From DATEVL01 sp035471625 (GTDB lineage Bacteria; Chloroflexota; Anaerolineae; Anaerolineales; E44-bin32): DNA of 14,741 nt. Position numbers and translations under genes: made by a program. The stretch is from contig DATIPT010000114.1 in the NCBI GenBank assembly GCA_035471625.1, forward strand, positions 1 through 14,741, given 5' to 3'. A model generated the notes under the pieces. It did not search any database and was not told the DNA's origin. It worked only from the letters and a program-made list of their open reading frames with translations. Of the stretch, positions 1 to 6,813 are shown piece after piece. Every line of letters starts with the position of its first letter. The stretch's first letter is position 1.

Positions 1-29
1 CCCGAGCTCGGCACGTGCTTCACCCTCAT

Positions 30-467
30 TCACTGGGCTTGCTCGTATTCCGGGATCTCTCCCAGGACCCGGCGGCTCTTGAGGAAGGTCCCGGTCCCAC
101 GGGCCACTTCGACGCCATCGACCGTCGCCACCGACTCGCCGACATAGTGCCGGGAGGCTCCGCTGAGAAGCTTTCCCTCGGCGCGCAAGACCCCGGCGGA
201 GACCGGTCGGAAGATGTGGAGGTTGAACGAGGCGGTCAGCACGAACGTGTCGTCGACGATGGAGTTGACGGCGAAGTACGCGGCATCGTCGAGCACTTTG
301 AAGTAGATGGACCCGTGAATCGCCCCGGCCGCATGGAAGAAGGCCTCGCGCACCACGATTTCGATGATCGCCCGACCCTGGGCGATCTCGATCGTCGGCG
401 AGTAGAAGGCGTTCACCGGGGCATGAAGATACATCCGCTCGAGCTTTCGATGGTGTTCTGTGGACAT
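30..467 (-). CDS. PaaI-like hotdog-fold thioesterase
   Basis: A 145-residue protein of the length expected for a single hotdog-domain acyl-CoA thioesterase. The central segment contains the HG-S signature (GAIHGSIYF) followed by an LDDAAYFA helix; in PaaI-type enzymes this HG plus a downstream acidic residue form the active site. A beta-strand-rich C-terminal half (VLTASFNLHIFRPV, then GTGTFLKS) fits the rest of the fold. Known family role: hydrolysis of acyl- or aryl-CoA thioesters in the cytoplasm; the substrate here cannot be told. Two start codons lie six bases apart; I chose the second ATG because a GAGGGG Shine-Dalgarno sits six bases before it, whereas it abuts the first. It is the last gene of the 3188-30 unit, 27 bp after the M28 peptidase gene. 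The fold is clear; the exact subfamily is not. Confidence 0.85.
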   Translation of the reverse strand: MSTEHHRKLERMYLHAPVNAFYSPTIEIAQGRAIIEIVVREAFFHAAGAIHGSIYFKVLDDAAYFAVNSIVDDTFVLTASFNLHIFRPVSAGVLRAEGKLLSGASRHYVGESVATVDGVEVARGTGTFLKSRRVLGEIPEYEQAQ

Positions 468-494
468 GGGCATCCCCTCATTCGATCCCGGGCA

Positions 495-1730
495 TCAAGC
501 CGTGCCGGGAAACAATCGAAGCCATGTGCTGAGCGCCTCGGCCAGGTGGACGAGCTTCCGCGTGTCGATGATCTCGGGCGTGTCGTCCGACGTGTGGGTG
601 ATCGTCGCCATCAACTCGGGGGTCCGCTCGGCGGTGATCGCCATGGCAGGGACTCCTCGCTGGACGAAGATCATGTGGTCGCCGTTGAACCACGGCGGGC
701 CCGGGGCGAGGCCATCGAACTCGGAGAGGGCGGTCCCGGCCGCCTCGACCAGGTCCGGCGGGCATTCGTAGAACGAGTAGGACGTCCCACCCTCAATGTA
801 GCCGACATCGTCGATATTGATGGCGAGAGCAGTCTCGGCCAGCCGGGCGCCGTATCGTTGGAGATAATCCATCTGACCGGCGGCGCTGTAGTGGTCTTCC
901 CCGTTGAGGGCGACGATCTCGACGCCGATCGATCCCGGCGCATCCGACAGCACGTGGGCGCACAGAAGAAGGACGACCGTGCCGGACGCGTTGTCGGAGG
1001 CGCCCGGTGAGTCCTCGTAGGCATCAATATGAGCCGTGAGGATGACCTTCGAGGGGGCTTCCGGATTCAGCCTGGCCACGATGTTGTTTGCCTTCGCGGG
1101 GATCCGCTGGGCGTCGATCTCAAGGCGGCGGGACGTCCCCTGCAGCGCCGCCAGTGCCTCTCCGACGCTGTCCCGGCAATACGCATTCGGTATGTCGAAG
1201 TCGCCGTCAACGATCAGGGGGAACGGATCGAGCGCCCCCGCTTGCTCTGGTTTGCGCCCGGTCGCAGCGATGATGGCGGCCGGCCTTCGCGCCTCAAGCA
1301 GCCGGATGAGTTCCCGGTGGTGTTCGGGGTTGTAGAAGACGAAGTTCTTCGGCATCAACTGCTCGGAGGCGATCGGCCCTCGAAGGAGGAGAAGCTTGGC
1401 CTCGCAGTCGGCGTCGGCGAGCTCCTCGACGGTCGAGGCTGCGACCAGTTCGGCGACGAGATCGCAGCCAAGCGAGTAGGGACTGGCGCGAATGTCGAAG
1501 GCCTCGGTTCCTCGCGTGAGAGCTACCCGGTCGCAGACGTAGTCGAGGCATTCGAAAGGCGAATCGTCCACCTCCAAGCCAAGCGACTGCATGACGTCGG
1601 CGAAGAAGGCTGTCGCCTCCCGGTTGCCCGGGGATCCGGTACGGCGATTCGGCTTCACGGAGCACAGGAAGTCCAGGTACAACCGCGCTCTCCCCGAGAG
1701 GTTGTCCTGCGAGAACTCTGGCGTCACCAC
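495..1730 (-). CDS. M28-family zinc metallopeptidase
   Basis: A 411-residue protein of the M28 aminopeptidase/carboxypeptidase superfamily. The di-zinc site is readable: H234 and D236 (AHID), D246 (GASDNASG), E278-D279 (LNGEDHY), D307 or D308 (NIDDVG) and H379 (THTSDDTPE). By family knowledge D236 and E278 are catalytic and the others bind metal; D279 stands where many members have a second Glu. Residues about 80-210 look like the inserted PA-type domain common in M28 peptidases. No signal peptide is evident at the N terminus, so it is probably cytoplasmic. The start is the first of two consecutive GTG codons (GTG-GTG), preceded by GAGGGT. It lies 60 bp after the small membrane protein gene and 27 bp before the thioesterase gene, probably in one operon. 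Substrate unknown; an aminopeptidase or amidohydrolase role is possible. Confidence 0.9.
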   Translation of the reverse strand: MVTPEFSQDNLSGRARLYLDFLCSVKPNRRTGSPGNREATAFFADVMQSLGLEVDDSPFECLDYVCDRVALTRGTEAFDIRASPYSLGCDLVAELVAASTVEELADADCEAKLLLLRGPIASEQLMPKNFVFYNPEHHRELIRLLEARRPAAIIAATGRKPEQAGALDPFPLIVDGDFDIPNAYCRDSVGEALAALQGTSRRLEIDAQRIPAKANNIVARLNPEAPSKVILTAHIDAYEDSPGASDNASGTVVLLLCAHVLSDAPGSIGVEIVALNGEDHYSAAGQMDYLQRYGARLAETALAINIDDVGYIEGGTSYSFYECPPDLVEAAGTALSEFDGLAPGPPWFNGDHMIFVQRGVPAMAITAERTPELMATITHTSDDTPEIIDTRKLVHLAEALSTWLRLFPGTA

Positions 1731-1790
1731 CCAACCCTCATCGGGGAGCCCATCCGGGGATGGCCGAGGCGGTTGAACTCACCGGCGCGC

Positions 1791-2249
1791 TCAGTCTCGC
1801 CGGTCATCTTCGTGTGATGCAGCGCTGGGCCGAGTTGGTTTCGCCCGGCCGGAAACGTACCAGTAGGGGACGCCCATAGCGGCGGCCAGCAATACGCCGA
1901 GGCCGAATCCGACATACATCGCAACCAGCAGCCCTCCCAGGATGGGGCTCCACGAGTTTGAGGGAAGCTCATACGGCGCGATCGGCACCGTCGACGACAT
2001 GAATGCGAACACGGCGGTCAGCAACGCTCCTGTGAGTCCTGAGAGAAGAAGAGCGGGGGAGAGATCGGCCAAAGACTTCGATCGCCTCAGGAGGAAGATG
2101 ATGAGCAGAGCGGCGGGCGGAAGAGCCAGGAGGATCCAGAGGATCAAGGGCATTTCAGCGACTCGCCGGAGGATCTCGAGGACACTCAGGATCGCCCCAA
2201 GACAGACGAGGTTCGTGCCGTCGGGACGACCCGACGCCGAGTCGGCCAC
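1791..2249 (-). CDS. Small multi-spanning membrane protein, unknown function
   Basis: A 152-residue hydrophobic protein I do not recognise. Three clear membrane spans are visible: about residues 31-54 (PLILWILLALPPAALLIIFLL), 66-88 (PALLLSGLTGALLTAVFAFM) and 104-130 (GGLLVAMYVGFGLGVLLAAA). Residues 13-27 may form a further amphipathic or membrane helix. The C terminus is polar and charged (ending SHEDDRRD), and an Arg pair follows the first span. The start is GTG with GAGGT five to six bases upstream; an ATG a few bases earlier is in another frame. It begins only 12 bp after the stop of the orphan 7TM sensor gene, so the two are almost certainly co-transcribed and may form a membrane pair. 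Nothing in the sequence indicates a catalytic role. Confidence 0.7.
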   Translation of the reverse strand: MADSASGRPDGTNLVCLGAILSVLEILRRVAEMPLILWILLALPPAALLIIFLLRRSKSLADLSPALLLSGLTGALLTAVFAFMSSTVPIAPYELPSNSWSPILGGLLVAMYVGFGLGVLLAAAMGVPYWYVSGRAKPTRPSAASHEDDRRD

Positions 2250-2261
2250 GGGAACCTCATG

Positions 2262-3188
2262 CTAGAACGCCATTCTCCTCTTCTCGAAGTAGGATTCGAT
2301 CGTGCTCTCGAGGCGGGACTTGACGGGCATTAGGACAGCGATGGATACCGCGATGGATATCAGGTGTGTCACCGTCGACCCTTCTCCGACGGTCTCGCCG
2401 ATGTAGGTGACGAGGATGTGCTCCGAAAGGCTGTAGACGAAGACCAGGAGCCCCGCCAGGATCGAGTAGAGCGTCCCCTTCTTGATGACGATCGTGATGT
2501 CGAAGAGCCGATCCTTGATAATGGCCACGCCGATGATGGCGACGAAGACATCATTGAGAAGCATGCCCAGGGGCAGGAGGATCATCGCGTTGATCCCCAT
2601 GGTCACAAGCGTCTTGACGATCGCGAAGGTCACGGCAAGCAAGCCCGCGACTACATACATTTTGTGACGGCGTTGCAGGCGAGATGGAGCGCTCCGGGCG
2701 CTTTGGACGAGCAGCCAACACGCGGACAAGAAGATCGCGATCCACAACACGAAGGCCAGGGGGTCCATCACGGAAGGCGCGACCCTGAAGACGTTTCCCC
2801 AGTCGTAGGCGTGCGTGCCTTCGACTTGGTAGATCAAACCTGCGACGGTCGCCAGCCAGACCCCGAAGATGCCAATCCAGACGAGGACGATGGCCCACCT
2901 GACGGGACGCCCGCTGTACAGGTTGGCAAAGTGGAAGACCAGCGCCGGGATGAAGAGGCACGGGATGAAGATGATCCTCCCAATGGCGGCGACCTCCTCC
3001 GGATGCTGGTTTCGAACCATCATCAGGAACACTCCGAGATCCCAAAGGGCGCAGGTCAGGAGGAACGCCGCGAACAGGTAGTGATAGGTCTGTCTTCCGC
3101 GGATGATTACGAAATACAGCACGGTGCTGGTCAGGGCAAACCCGAAGGCCGATTCGATGGCGGTGAGGGGGACAATGAATGGGGCCAT
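2262..3188 (-). CDS. Orphan 7TM sensor (histidine-kinase N-terminal region, no kinase)
   Basis: A 308-residue integral membrane protein resembling the seven-helix N-terminal sensor found in front of many histidine kinases. Spans are seen at about 5-29, 37-57, 70-90, 99-120, 142-162, 177-198 and 205-224. They are followed by the family-typical stretch RLFDITIVIKKGTLYSI, two more hydrophobic segments (about 240-262 and 273-288) and SRLESTIESYF, which in full-length kinases leads into GAF or HisKA domains. Here the protein stops at EKRRMAF: no HisKA or HATPase domain follows in any frame. The start was set at ATG 3188, not at an in-frame codon 87 bases upstream, because AAAGGTGA lies five bases before it. 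A GCGCGATACT motif lies 127 bp upstream. It heads the unit ending in the thioesterase. It could signal through a partner protein or be a truncated remnant. Confidence 0.75.
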   Translation of the reverse strand: MAPFIVPLTAIESAFGFALTSTVLYFVIIRGRQTYHYLFAAFLLTCALWDLGVFLMMVRNQHPEEVAAIGRIIFIPCLFIPALVFHFANLYSGRPVRWAIVLVWIGIFGVWLATVAGLIYQVEGTHAYDWGNVFRVAPSVMDPLAFVLWIAIFLSACWLLVQSARSAPSRLQRRHKMYVVAGLLAVTFAIVKTLVTMGINAMILLPLGMLLNDVFVAIIGVAIIKDRLFDITIVIKKGTLYSILAGLLVFVYSLSEHILVTYIGETVGEGSTVTHLISIAVSIAVLMPVKSRLESTIESYFEKRRMAF

Positions 3189-3193
3189 GGAGT

Positions 3194-3201
3194 TCACCTT
3201 T
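3194..3201 (-). promoter_or_regulatory. Ribosome binding site fixing the start of the 7TM sensor gene
   Basis: The sequence AAAGGTGA lies five bases before the ATG at 3188. Longer in-frame extensions upstream lack a comparable site and would add a hydrophilic segment in front of the first membrane helix, so this site decides the start. Confidence 0.75.
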
Positions 3202-3289
3202 CTCGTCCATGTTGATGCGGGCCAGTTCGCGAGTGGACGGTCTTCTTGCCACCCCTTTCTGTGGAAGGCCAACAACCACGGCCAGAGAG

Positions 3290-3303
3290 CCGCCGGCCGG
3301 CGG
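3290..3303. repeat. 14-base perfect palindrome near a predicted transcript start
   Basis: The sequence CCGCCGGCCGGCGG equals its own reverse complement. On the minus strand it begins 11 bases after the GATACT of the motif at 3315-3324, so it would lie at or just inside the 5' end of the sensor-operon transcript. It could be an operator for a dimeric regulator. Being so GC-rich, it could also arise by chance. Confidence 0.4.
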
Positions 3304-3314
3304 TTCCGGTGTCA

Positions 3315-3324
3315 AGTATCGCGC
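3315..3324 (-). promoter_or_regulatory. Recurrent GCGCGATACT motif, putative extended -10 element (sensor operon)
   Basis: One of four identical 10-mers in the window, all on the minus strand and all non-coding. It lies 127 bp before the start of the 7TM sensor gene, within TTTGGCGCGATACTTG. GATACT matches the bacterial -10 consensus at four of six positions. No good TTGACA-like -35 box is found 16-18 bases upstream, so recognition may rest on the extended -10 bases. The promoter role is inferred. Confidence 0.45.
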
Positions 3325-3573
3325 CAAACCATGGGTTGTTGGATCAGCCGGCTTGAGTCTTCCACCAGTGCCGAATCCCCAGTAGGACGGCAGCCAACGA
3401 ACCCAGACACAGGGGTACCGCGATGCGTTGTCTCCTCACGGCCATGAACAAGATGCGAGTCCCCCCGAAGCGGCTCCGAAGGAGTAGCCCCAGGCGGGGT
3501 TGACCTGGATCCCGGCTACTTCCGGTGAAGCAGGGAAGGGAAACGAAACCGAACAGCGTGGCACATCATTCGG

Positions 3574-4575
3574 TCAACGAGGAGCCCAGGCCGGGTCGAG
3601 ATCCTGGGCGTCATCATAGGTCAATCGCTGTGGCTGGCGGCCATCCGCCAGCATCGTGTAGATCTCCCAGTTGCCATCGCGGTCGGAGGCGAAGGCAAGG
3701 CTTGTGCCGTCGGGCGACCACGCTGACCCCCAGTCACTGGCCGGTTCGTCGGTCAACCTGCGGACGTTGCGGCCATCGGGGTCCATCAGATAGATTTCCC
3801 AGTTGCCATCCCGATTGGACGTGAAGGCGATCTGCGTGCCATCGGGGGACCAGGCCGGCCAGTATTCGGTCGCGTCGTTGTCTGTCAGTTGTTGGACGCT
3901 GCCGCCGTCCGCATCCATGATGTAGATCTCGTCATCCCCGTCACGATCGGAGGAGAAGACAATCCGCTCCCCATCCGGTGACCAGCCCGGCGAGTCGTTC
4001 GACTGATTGGTGACAGGCTGTGTCAGTTCGCGGAAGTTGCCGCCGCCGATGTCGATGATCGAGAGGCTGAAGTACTGGTGGGTGTGAAAGACGAACACGA
4101 TTTTCTTCCCGTCCGGCGACCAGTCAGGATCGGACATGGCTCGATTGCGGCCGAGGATCCGTTGGTAGTCGCTGCCGTCGAGATCGATCACATTCAGTCC
4201 GCCCATGTAGGGTGCGGAAGACGTGTAGACAATCTGTTCGCCATCAGGCGAGAAGCTCCCCGAGTCGGGATTATCGTCCTCCGTCACCAGTCGCGGATCG
4301 CTCCCGTCGGCATTCATGACATAGATGCCCGGAGAGCCACCGCGATCCGAAGAGAACGCGATCACGCCGCCACCATGGCCGCTCAACGGGGGCCTGGGCG
4401 TGGCGGTGGGGGCGGGCGGCGTGGCTTGCGAGCCGGTTGGTGAGGCAAGAGCCGCCGATGTGGTGGGAGCGGCGACGGTCGGTGATGGTTCCCGCCCTGG
4501 GTTCTGGGCAACGGCGCAGCCTGCGCAGAGAAAGACGACGACCAGGACGCGGTTCGAGTGTCCCAGACGCTTCAT
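3574..4575 (-). CDS. Secreted PD40 (TolB-like) beta-propeller protein
   Basis: A 333-residue exported protein. Residues 1-23 form a signal peptide: MKR, a hydrophobic core (VLVVVFL), then CAGC-AVAQ. Cysteine 20 could be lipidated, but the -3 residue is Cys rather than Leu, so the lipobox is poor; cleavage after AVA by signal peptidase I is an alternative. Residues 27-66 are a Pro/Thr/Ser/Ala linker. Residues about 68-333 carry PD40 propeller blades with SPDG at 109, 153, 199, 243 and 287 and repeated SSDRDG/SNRDGNWEIY blocks, ending in a sixth WAPR. Such propellers, known from TolB and DPP-IV-like proteins, usually bind partners or form a lid; no peptidase or Pal-binding partner is encoded here. 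It begins 8 bp after the C_GCAxxG_C_C gene. Start chosen at the Met opening the signal peptide, although its Shine-Dalgarno is weak. Confidence 0.85.
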   Translation of the reverse strand: MKRLGHSNRVLVVVFLCAGCAVAQNPGREPSPTVAAPTTSAALASPTGSQATPPAPTATPRPPLSGHGGGVIAFSSDRGGSPGIYVMNADGSDPRLVTEDDNPDSGSFSPDGEQIVYTSSAPYMGGLNVIDLDGSDYQRILGRNRAMSDPDWSPDGKKIVFVFHTHQYFSLSIIDIGGGNFRELTQPVTNQSNDSPGWSPDGERIVFSSDRDGDDEIYIMDADGGSVQQLTDNDATEYWPAWSPDGTQIAFTSNRDGNWEIYLMDPDGRNVRRLTDEPASDWGSAWSPDGTSLAFASDRDGNWEIYTMLADGRQPQRLTYDDAQDLDPAWAPR

Positions 4576-4583
4576 AGCTGTCT

Positions 4584-5105
4584 TCAAGGGGAGGGCTGGT
4601 CCGACGGGGCGATGCCAGCCTTCTTCGCGATCAACTCCGCCGCAATCTGGACCGCGTTCGCAATGACCTCTCCACAATACTCAGGGCCTCCGGCCTGCGC
4701 GTACTCCAGCGATTGGCCGGTATCCGCCAGGTTGAACTTCCGGCCAAACTTGGCTTCCAGGATGGGCCCGCAGTTGACGTCTGTGTGAAGCTCCTCGAAG
4801 CGACGAGTGAACCGGCGGGCAGGCGGGAGGGAGGTGATGTATCCGGACCAATCCTCGAGGTCGTCTCTGCCGTAGACAAGGCCGATCGCCATGAGCGAGC
4901 CCACCACGGCGCCGCAGGTCTCGCCTCGCAACGCGATCCCTGGGAATGGGGTAAGGGCCTTGAGGATTCCCCCGCCGTCGAGATGGAACTCGTCCTGGAG
5001 CACCGAGAAGGACGTCTGGGCGCAGTTGTGACACCGATTGAGCGTGTCGCGGGCTGCTTGGGCGAGTCGGTCCGAGTCGATTTGTCGGCTACCTTCGCGG
5101 CTCAT
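4584..5105 (-). CDS. C_GCAxxG_C_C family cysteine-rich protein
   Basis: A 173-residue protein showing the spaced cysteines that name this family: C25 and C28 (CHNCAQ), C64 (GETCGAVVG), C112 (NCGPIL) and C144 (EYCGEV). The GETCGAVVG segment and the following hydrophobic helix are hallmarks. Members are predicted redox-active or metal-binding proteins, often encoded near oxidoreductases; the reaction is not established. No signal peptide or membrane span is seen, so a cytoplasmic location is likely. The start at 5105 is supported by AGAGGAGGA six to seven bases upstream; longer in-frame extensions reach into the leader hairpins and are less likely. It lies 135 bp after the MDR enzyme gene and 8 bp before the PD40 gene. 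The tight link to a secreted propeller is odd, because the two products should be in different compartments. Confidence 0.85.
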   Translation of the reverse strand: MSREGSRQIDSDRLAQAARDTLNRCHNCAQTSFSVLQDEFHLDGGGILKALTPFPGIALRGETCGAVVGSLMAIGLVYGRDDLEDWSGYITSLPPARRFTRRFEELHTDVNCGPILEAKFGRKFNLADTGQSLEYAQAGGPEYCGEVIANAVQIAAELIAKKAGIAPSDQPSP

Positions 5106-5167
5106 GACGATCCTCCTCTTGCGCAGAGTCTCAAGTTCGACAATCCCTGAAGGGGCCAGATGATTGC

Positions 5168-5200
5168 CCACCAGGCCCCGTGGTGGCATTCTTGCATGCC
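5168..5200. repeat. Two overlapping inverted repeats in an intergenic leader
   Basis: In the 135-bp gap before the C_GCAxxG_C_C gene, CCACCA-N7-TGGTGG (5168-5186) is a perfect 6-bp stem. GGCAT-N6-ATGCC (5185-5200) is a perfect 5-bp stem that shares its GG with the first. The two stems therefore compete. Neither is followed by a T-run, so a simple intrinsic terminator is unlikely; an RNA switch, processing site or operator is possible. Confidence 0.35.
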
Positions 5201-5240
5201 CGGCCGGGGACCGCGTCTCCCGAAGCAGTAACGCCGGACG

Positions 5241-6233
5241 CTAACCATCGGGATTGGATACGGAAATGACGATATTCCCTTGTTTCAATCCGCTTTCGGC
5301 GTAGCGGTGGGCTTCGGCCATGTCTTCCAGCGGGAAGACTCGATCGACTACCGCCCGCAACTGGCCTGATCCGATCAGGCCCCCGAGATAGGCCAGATCC
5401 TCGTTGGTGCCGCTCTCCGCGCCGAAGATCACCTTCTTGCCTGAAGTGACCGACGCCCACAGGCCGCGCAGCAGCTGTCCGAACCTGGGGTTGGACAGGA
5501 GGAACTTGCCGTGCGGCGTGAGGGATCCGAGCCCACGGGCCAGGGAGCTCTTGCCCATGACATCAAAGATGAGATCGTAGGTCCGGCCGTTCGAGGTGAA
5601 ATCCTCCTGGATGTAGTCGACGACTTCGTCAGCCCCGAGAGACCTGAGCATGTCTAGCTTGATCCCCCGATCGACGGCGGTCACGTGAGCCCCCAACAGT
5701 CTGGCAAGTTGGACGGCGTAGGTGCCGAAACTGCCTCCCGCGCCGTTGATCAGAACCCGGTCCCCGCGACGCACGGGCCCCTTCCGTAGGAACTGGAGTG
5801 CCTCGCGCCCCCCATAGGGTACCGTGGCCGCCTCGGCATAGCTCACGTTGGCCGGGATCTTCGCCAGCGCACCACCTTCGGGTTGTTCGCGGAGGCAGAT
5901 CCACTCAGCATGTGCACCGAGTGCCATGCCGGTTGCCGCGAAGACTCGATCCCCATGGCGAAAGGACTGAACCTTCGCCCCGGTCTCCTCGATGTCGCCG
6001 GCGAGTTCCTGGCCGAGCACAGGATGTCTGGGTCGCCGCAGCCCGAACCAAAGGCGCAAGGGTAGCCAGATCCATCCGGGGAAGTCGAACCTGCGGATCT
6101 CGCAATCCGCCGCCGTGACCGACGTGGCCCGGATTCGGATGAGGATTTCATCGTCCTTCGGGGCCGGTTTCGGGACTTCGACCAGCCGAAGAACCTCCGG
6201 CGGACCGTATGCGGTGCAGTGGATTGCCTTCAT
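5241..6233 (-). CDS. NAD(P)-dependent MDR oxidoreductase (quinone reductase-like)
   Basis: A 330-residue medium-chain dehydrogenase/reductase. The N-terminal GroES-like domain (MKAIHCTAYGPPEVL, then GQELAGDIEETG at 74-85) is followed by the Rossmann domain with NGAGGSFGTYAVQLA at 163-177 and an acidic-Arg pair (D188, R189) at the end of the second strand. The usual structural-zinc cysteine cluster and catalytic zinc ligands of alcohol dehydrogenases are absent, which fits the zinc-free quinone oxidoreductase/enoyl reductase branch. Expected activity: NAD(P)H-linked reduction of quinones, enones or related carbonyls in the cytoplasm. The ATG at 6233 matches the family N terminus; its Shine-Dalgarno (GCGAGG, 13 bases away) is weak, and upstream in-frame codons add only unlikely sequence. 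A GCGCGATACT motif lies 141 bp upstream, making this the first gene of a unit with the C_GCAxxG_C_C and PD40 genes. Confidence 0.9.
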   Translation of the reverse strand: MKAIHCTAYGPPEVLRLVEVPKPAPKDDEILIRIRATSVTAADCEIRRFDFPGWIWLPLRLWFGLRRPRHPVLGQELAGDIEETGAKVQSFRHGDRVFAATGMALGAHAEWICLREQPEGGALAKIPANVSYAEAATVPYGGREALQFLRKGPVRRGDRVLINGAGGSFGTYAVQLARLLGAHVTAVDRGIKLDMLRSLGADEVVDYIQEDFTSNGRTYDLIFDVMGKSSLARGLGSLTPHGKFLLSNPRFGQLLRGLWASVTSGKKVIFGAESGTNEDLAYLGGLIGSGQLRAVVDRVFPLEDMAEAHRYAESGLKQGNIVISVSNPDG

Positions 6234-6351
6234 GACTCGGGCTTGACCTCGCTTGAGGATGCCCGGGGGCCTGTGATCCGTCCCACCAGCTTTCTCGATG
6301 GCGAGCAGCGGGATCGCGTGGCGGGCGTCACGGGCTGAGAGGCACACGGCG

Positions 6352-6369
6352 CCGAACCCACCGGGTCGG
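6352..6369 (-). repeat. Hairpin at the predicted 5' end of the MDR transcript
   Basis: On the minus strand CCGACCC, loop GGT, GGGTTCGG forms a 7-bp stem with one bulged T. The 5' arm starts four bases after the GATACT of the motif at 6374-6383, which is about where a transcript would begin. It could stabilise the mRNA 5' end or be an operator. Confidence 0.35.
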
Positions 6370-6373
6370 TCCA

Positions 6374-6383
6374 AGTATCGCGC
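6374..6383 (-). promoter_or_regulatory. Recurrent GCGCGATACT motif, putative extended -10 element (MDR unit)
   Basis: Second exact copy of the 10-mer, only 39 bp after the stop of the GYD gene and 141 bp before the MDR gene. It is overlapped by a perfect dyad, CGCAC-CT-GTGCG at 6381-6392, directly upstream of GATACT, which is a good place for a repressor or activator site. The promoter role is inferred from recurrence and position. Confidence 0.45.
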
Positions 6384-6422
6384 ACCTGTGCGACCCTGCA
6401 GGAGCCGGAGGCCTCCCTGGAA

Positions 6423-6743
6423 CTAGTGCCCCGGGGGCCGAAACTCGATCTGCTTCTGCATCGCCGCGTCGACCTCCTCGGCCGTTACCAGCGGCGTCAT
6501 CTTGATCCGGAAGGTGTCGCTGGCATTGCCGACCGAGAGCACCGCCGCGGCGGTGACGTTGTCGGGCAAGTCCACGATGATGTAGAAGTCCTCCTCGCCA
6601 AAGGAGAAGTAGAAGGCTTCGAGCCGGCCGCCGGCGCTGCCCAGGGCCTGTCGGGCGGCCTCGAGCCGCTTGGTGCCCCCTTCGGCCATCAGGCCGCGGA
6701 CGCCTTCGGGCGTATACGATCCGTGGAAGAGGTACTTGGGCAT
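6423..6743 (-). CDS. GYD-domain protein
   Basis: A 106-residue protein of the GYD family. It begins MPKYLFHGSYTPEGVRGLM and has the core FYFSFGEEDFYIIVDLPDN at 44-62, where the GEYD-like turn reads GEED, followed by the typical MTPLVTAEEVDAAM near the C terminus. Such proteins adopt a small ferredoxin-like alpha/beta-barrel fold and are generally of unknown biochemical role. No membrane span or signal is present. The start at 6743 is set by AGGAGG six bases upstream and matches the family N terminus; the longer reading frame overlaps the preceding gene and is rejected. It follows the FAD oxidoreductase gene by 70 bp with no recognisable promoter between, so co-transcription is likely. Confidence 0.88.
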   Translation of the reverse strand: MPKYLFHGSYTPEGVRGLMAEGGTKRLEAARQALGSAGGRLEAFYFSFGEEDFYIIVDLPDNVTAAAVLSVGNASDTFRIKMTPLVTAEEVDAAMQKQIEFRPPGH

Positions 6744-6813
6744 GGCGGTCCTCCTGGTGGCGGTGGAACCTCCGAAGGCCTTCCGTCGCAAGGCAGTGGT
6801 CGGCTGGGCGTCC

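Larger units (their letters stand above)
3189..3573. other. 385-base non-coding gap between two units
   Basis: This is the longest gene-free stretch. It separates the PD40 protein gene from the 7TM sensor gene. The part near the sensor holds the GCGCGATACT motif (3315-3324), a 14-base perfect palindrome (3290-3303) and the sensor leader. The rest, about 3325-3573, shows no intact gene. On the minus strand a short hydrophobic reading frame ends in GSLAAVLLGIRHWWKTQAG at about 3345; it has a weak start context and no recognisable family, so I do not call it. No U-rich intrinsic terminator is visible after the PD40 gene. Confidence 0.5.

Noticed and set aside
15..1010. A 331-codon plus-strand frame, with similar ones at 1029-1817 and 2364-3215
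   Set aside because: Antisense to the thioesterase, M28 peptidase and 7TM sensor genes, whose motifs are unambiguous; the plus-strand products are Arg/Asp/Gly-rich with no domain.
6774..6783. GAAGGCCTTC palindrome before the GYD gene
   Set aside because: Only ten bases, no flanking symmetry and no nearby promoter; short GC-rich palindromes are expected by chance.
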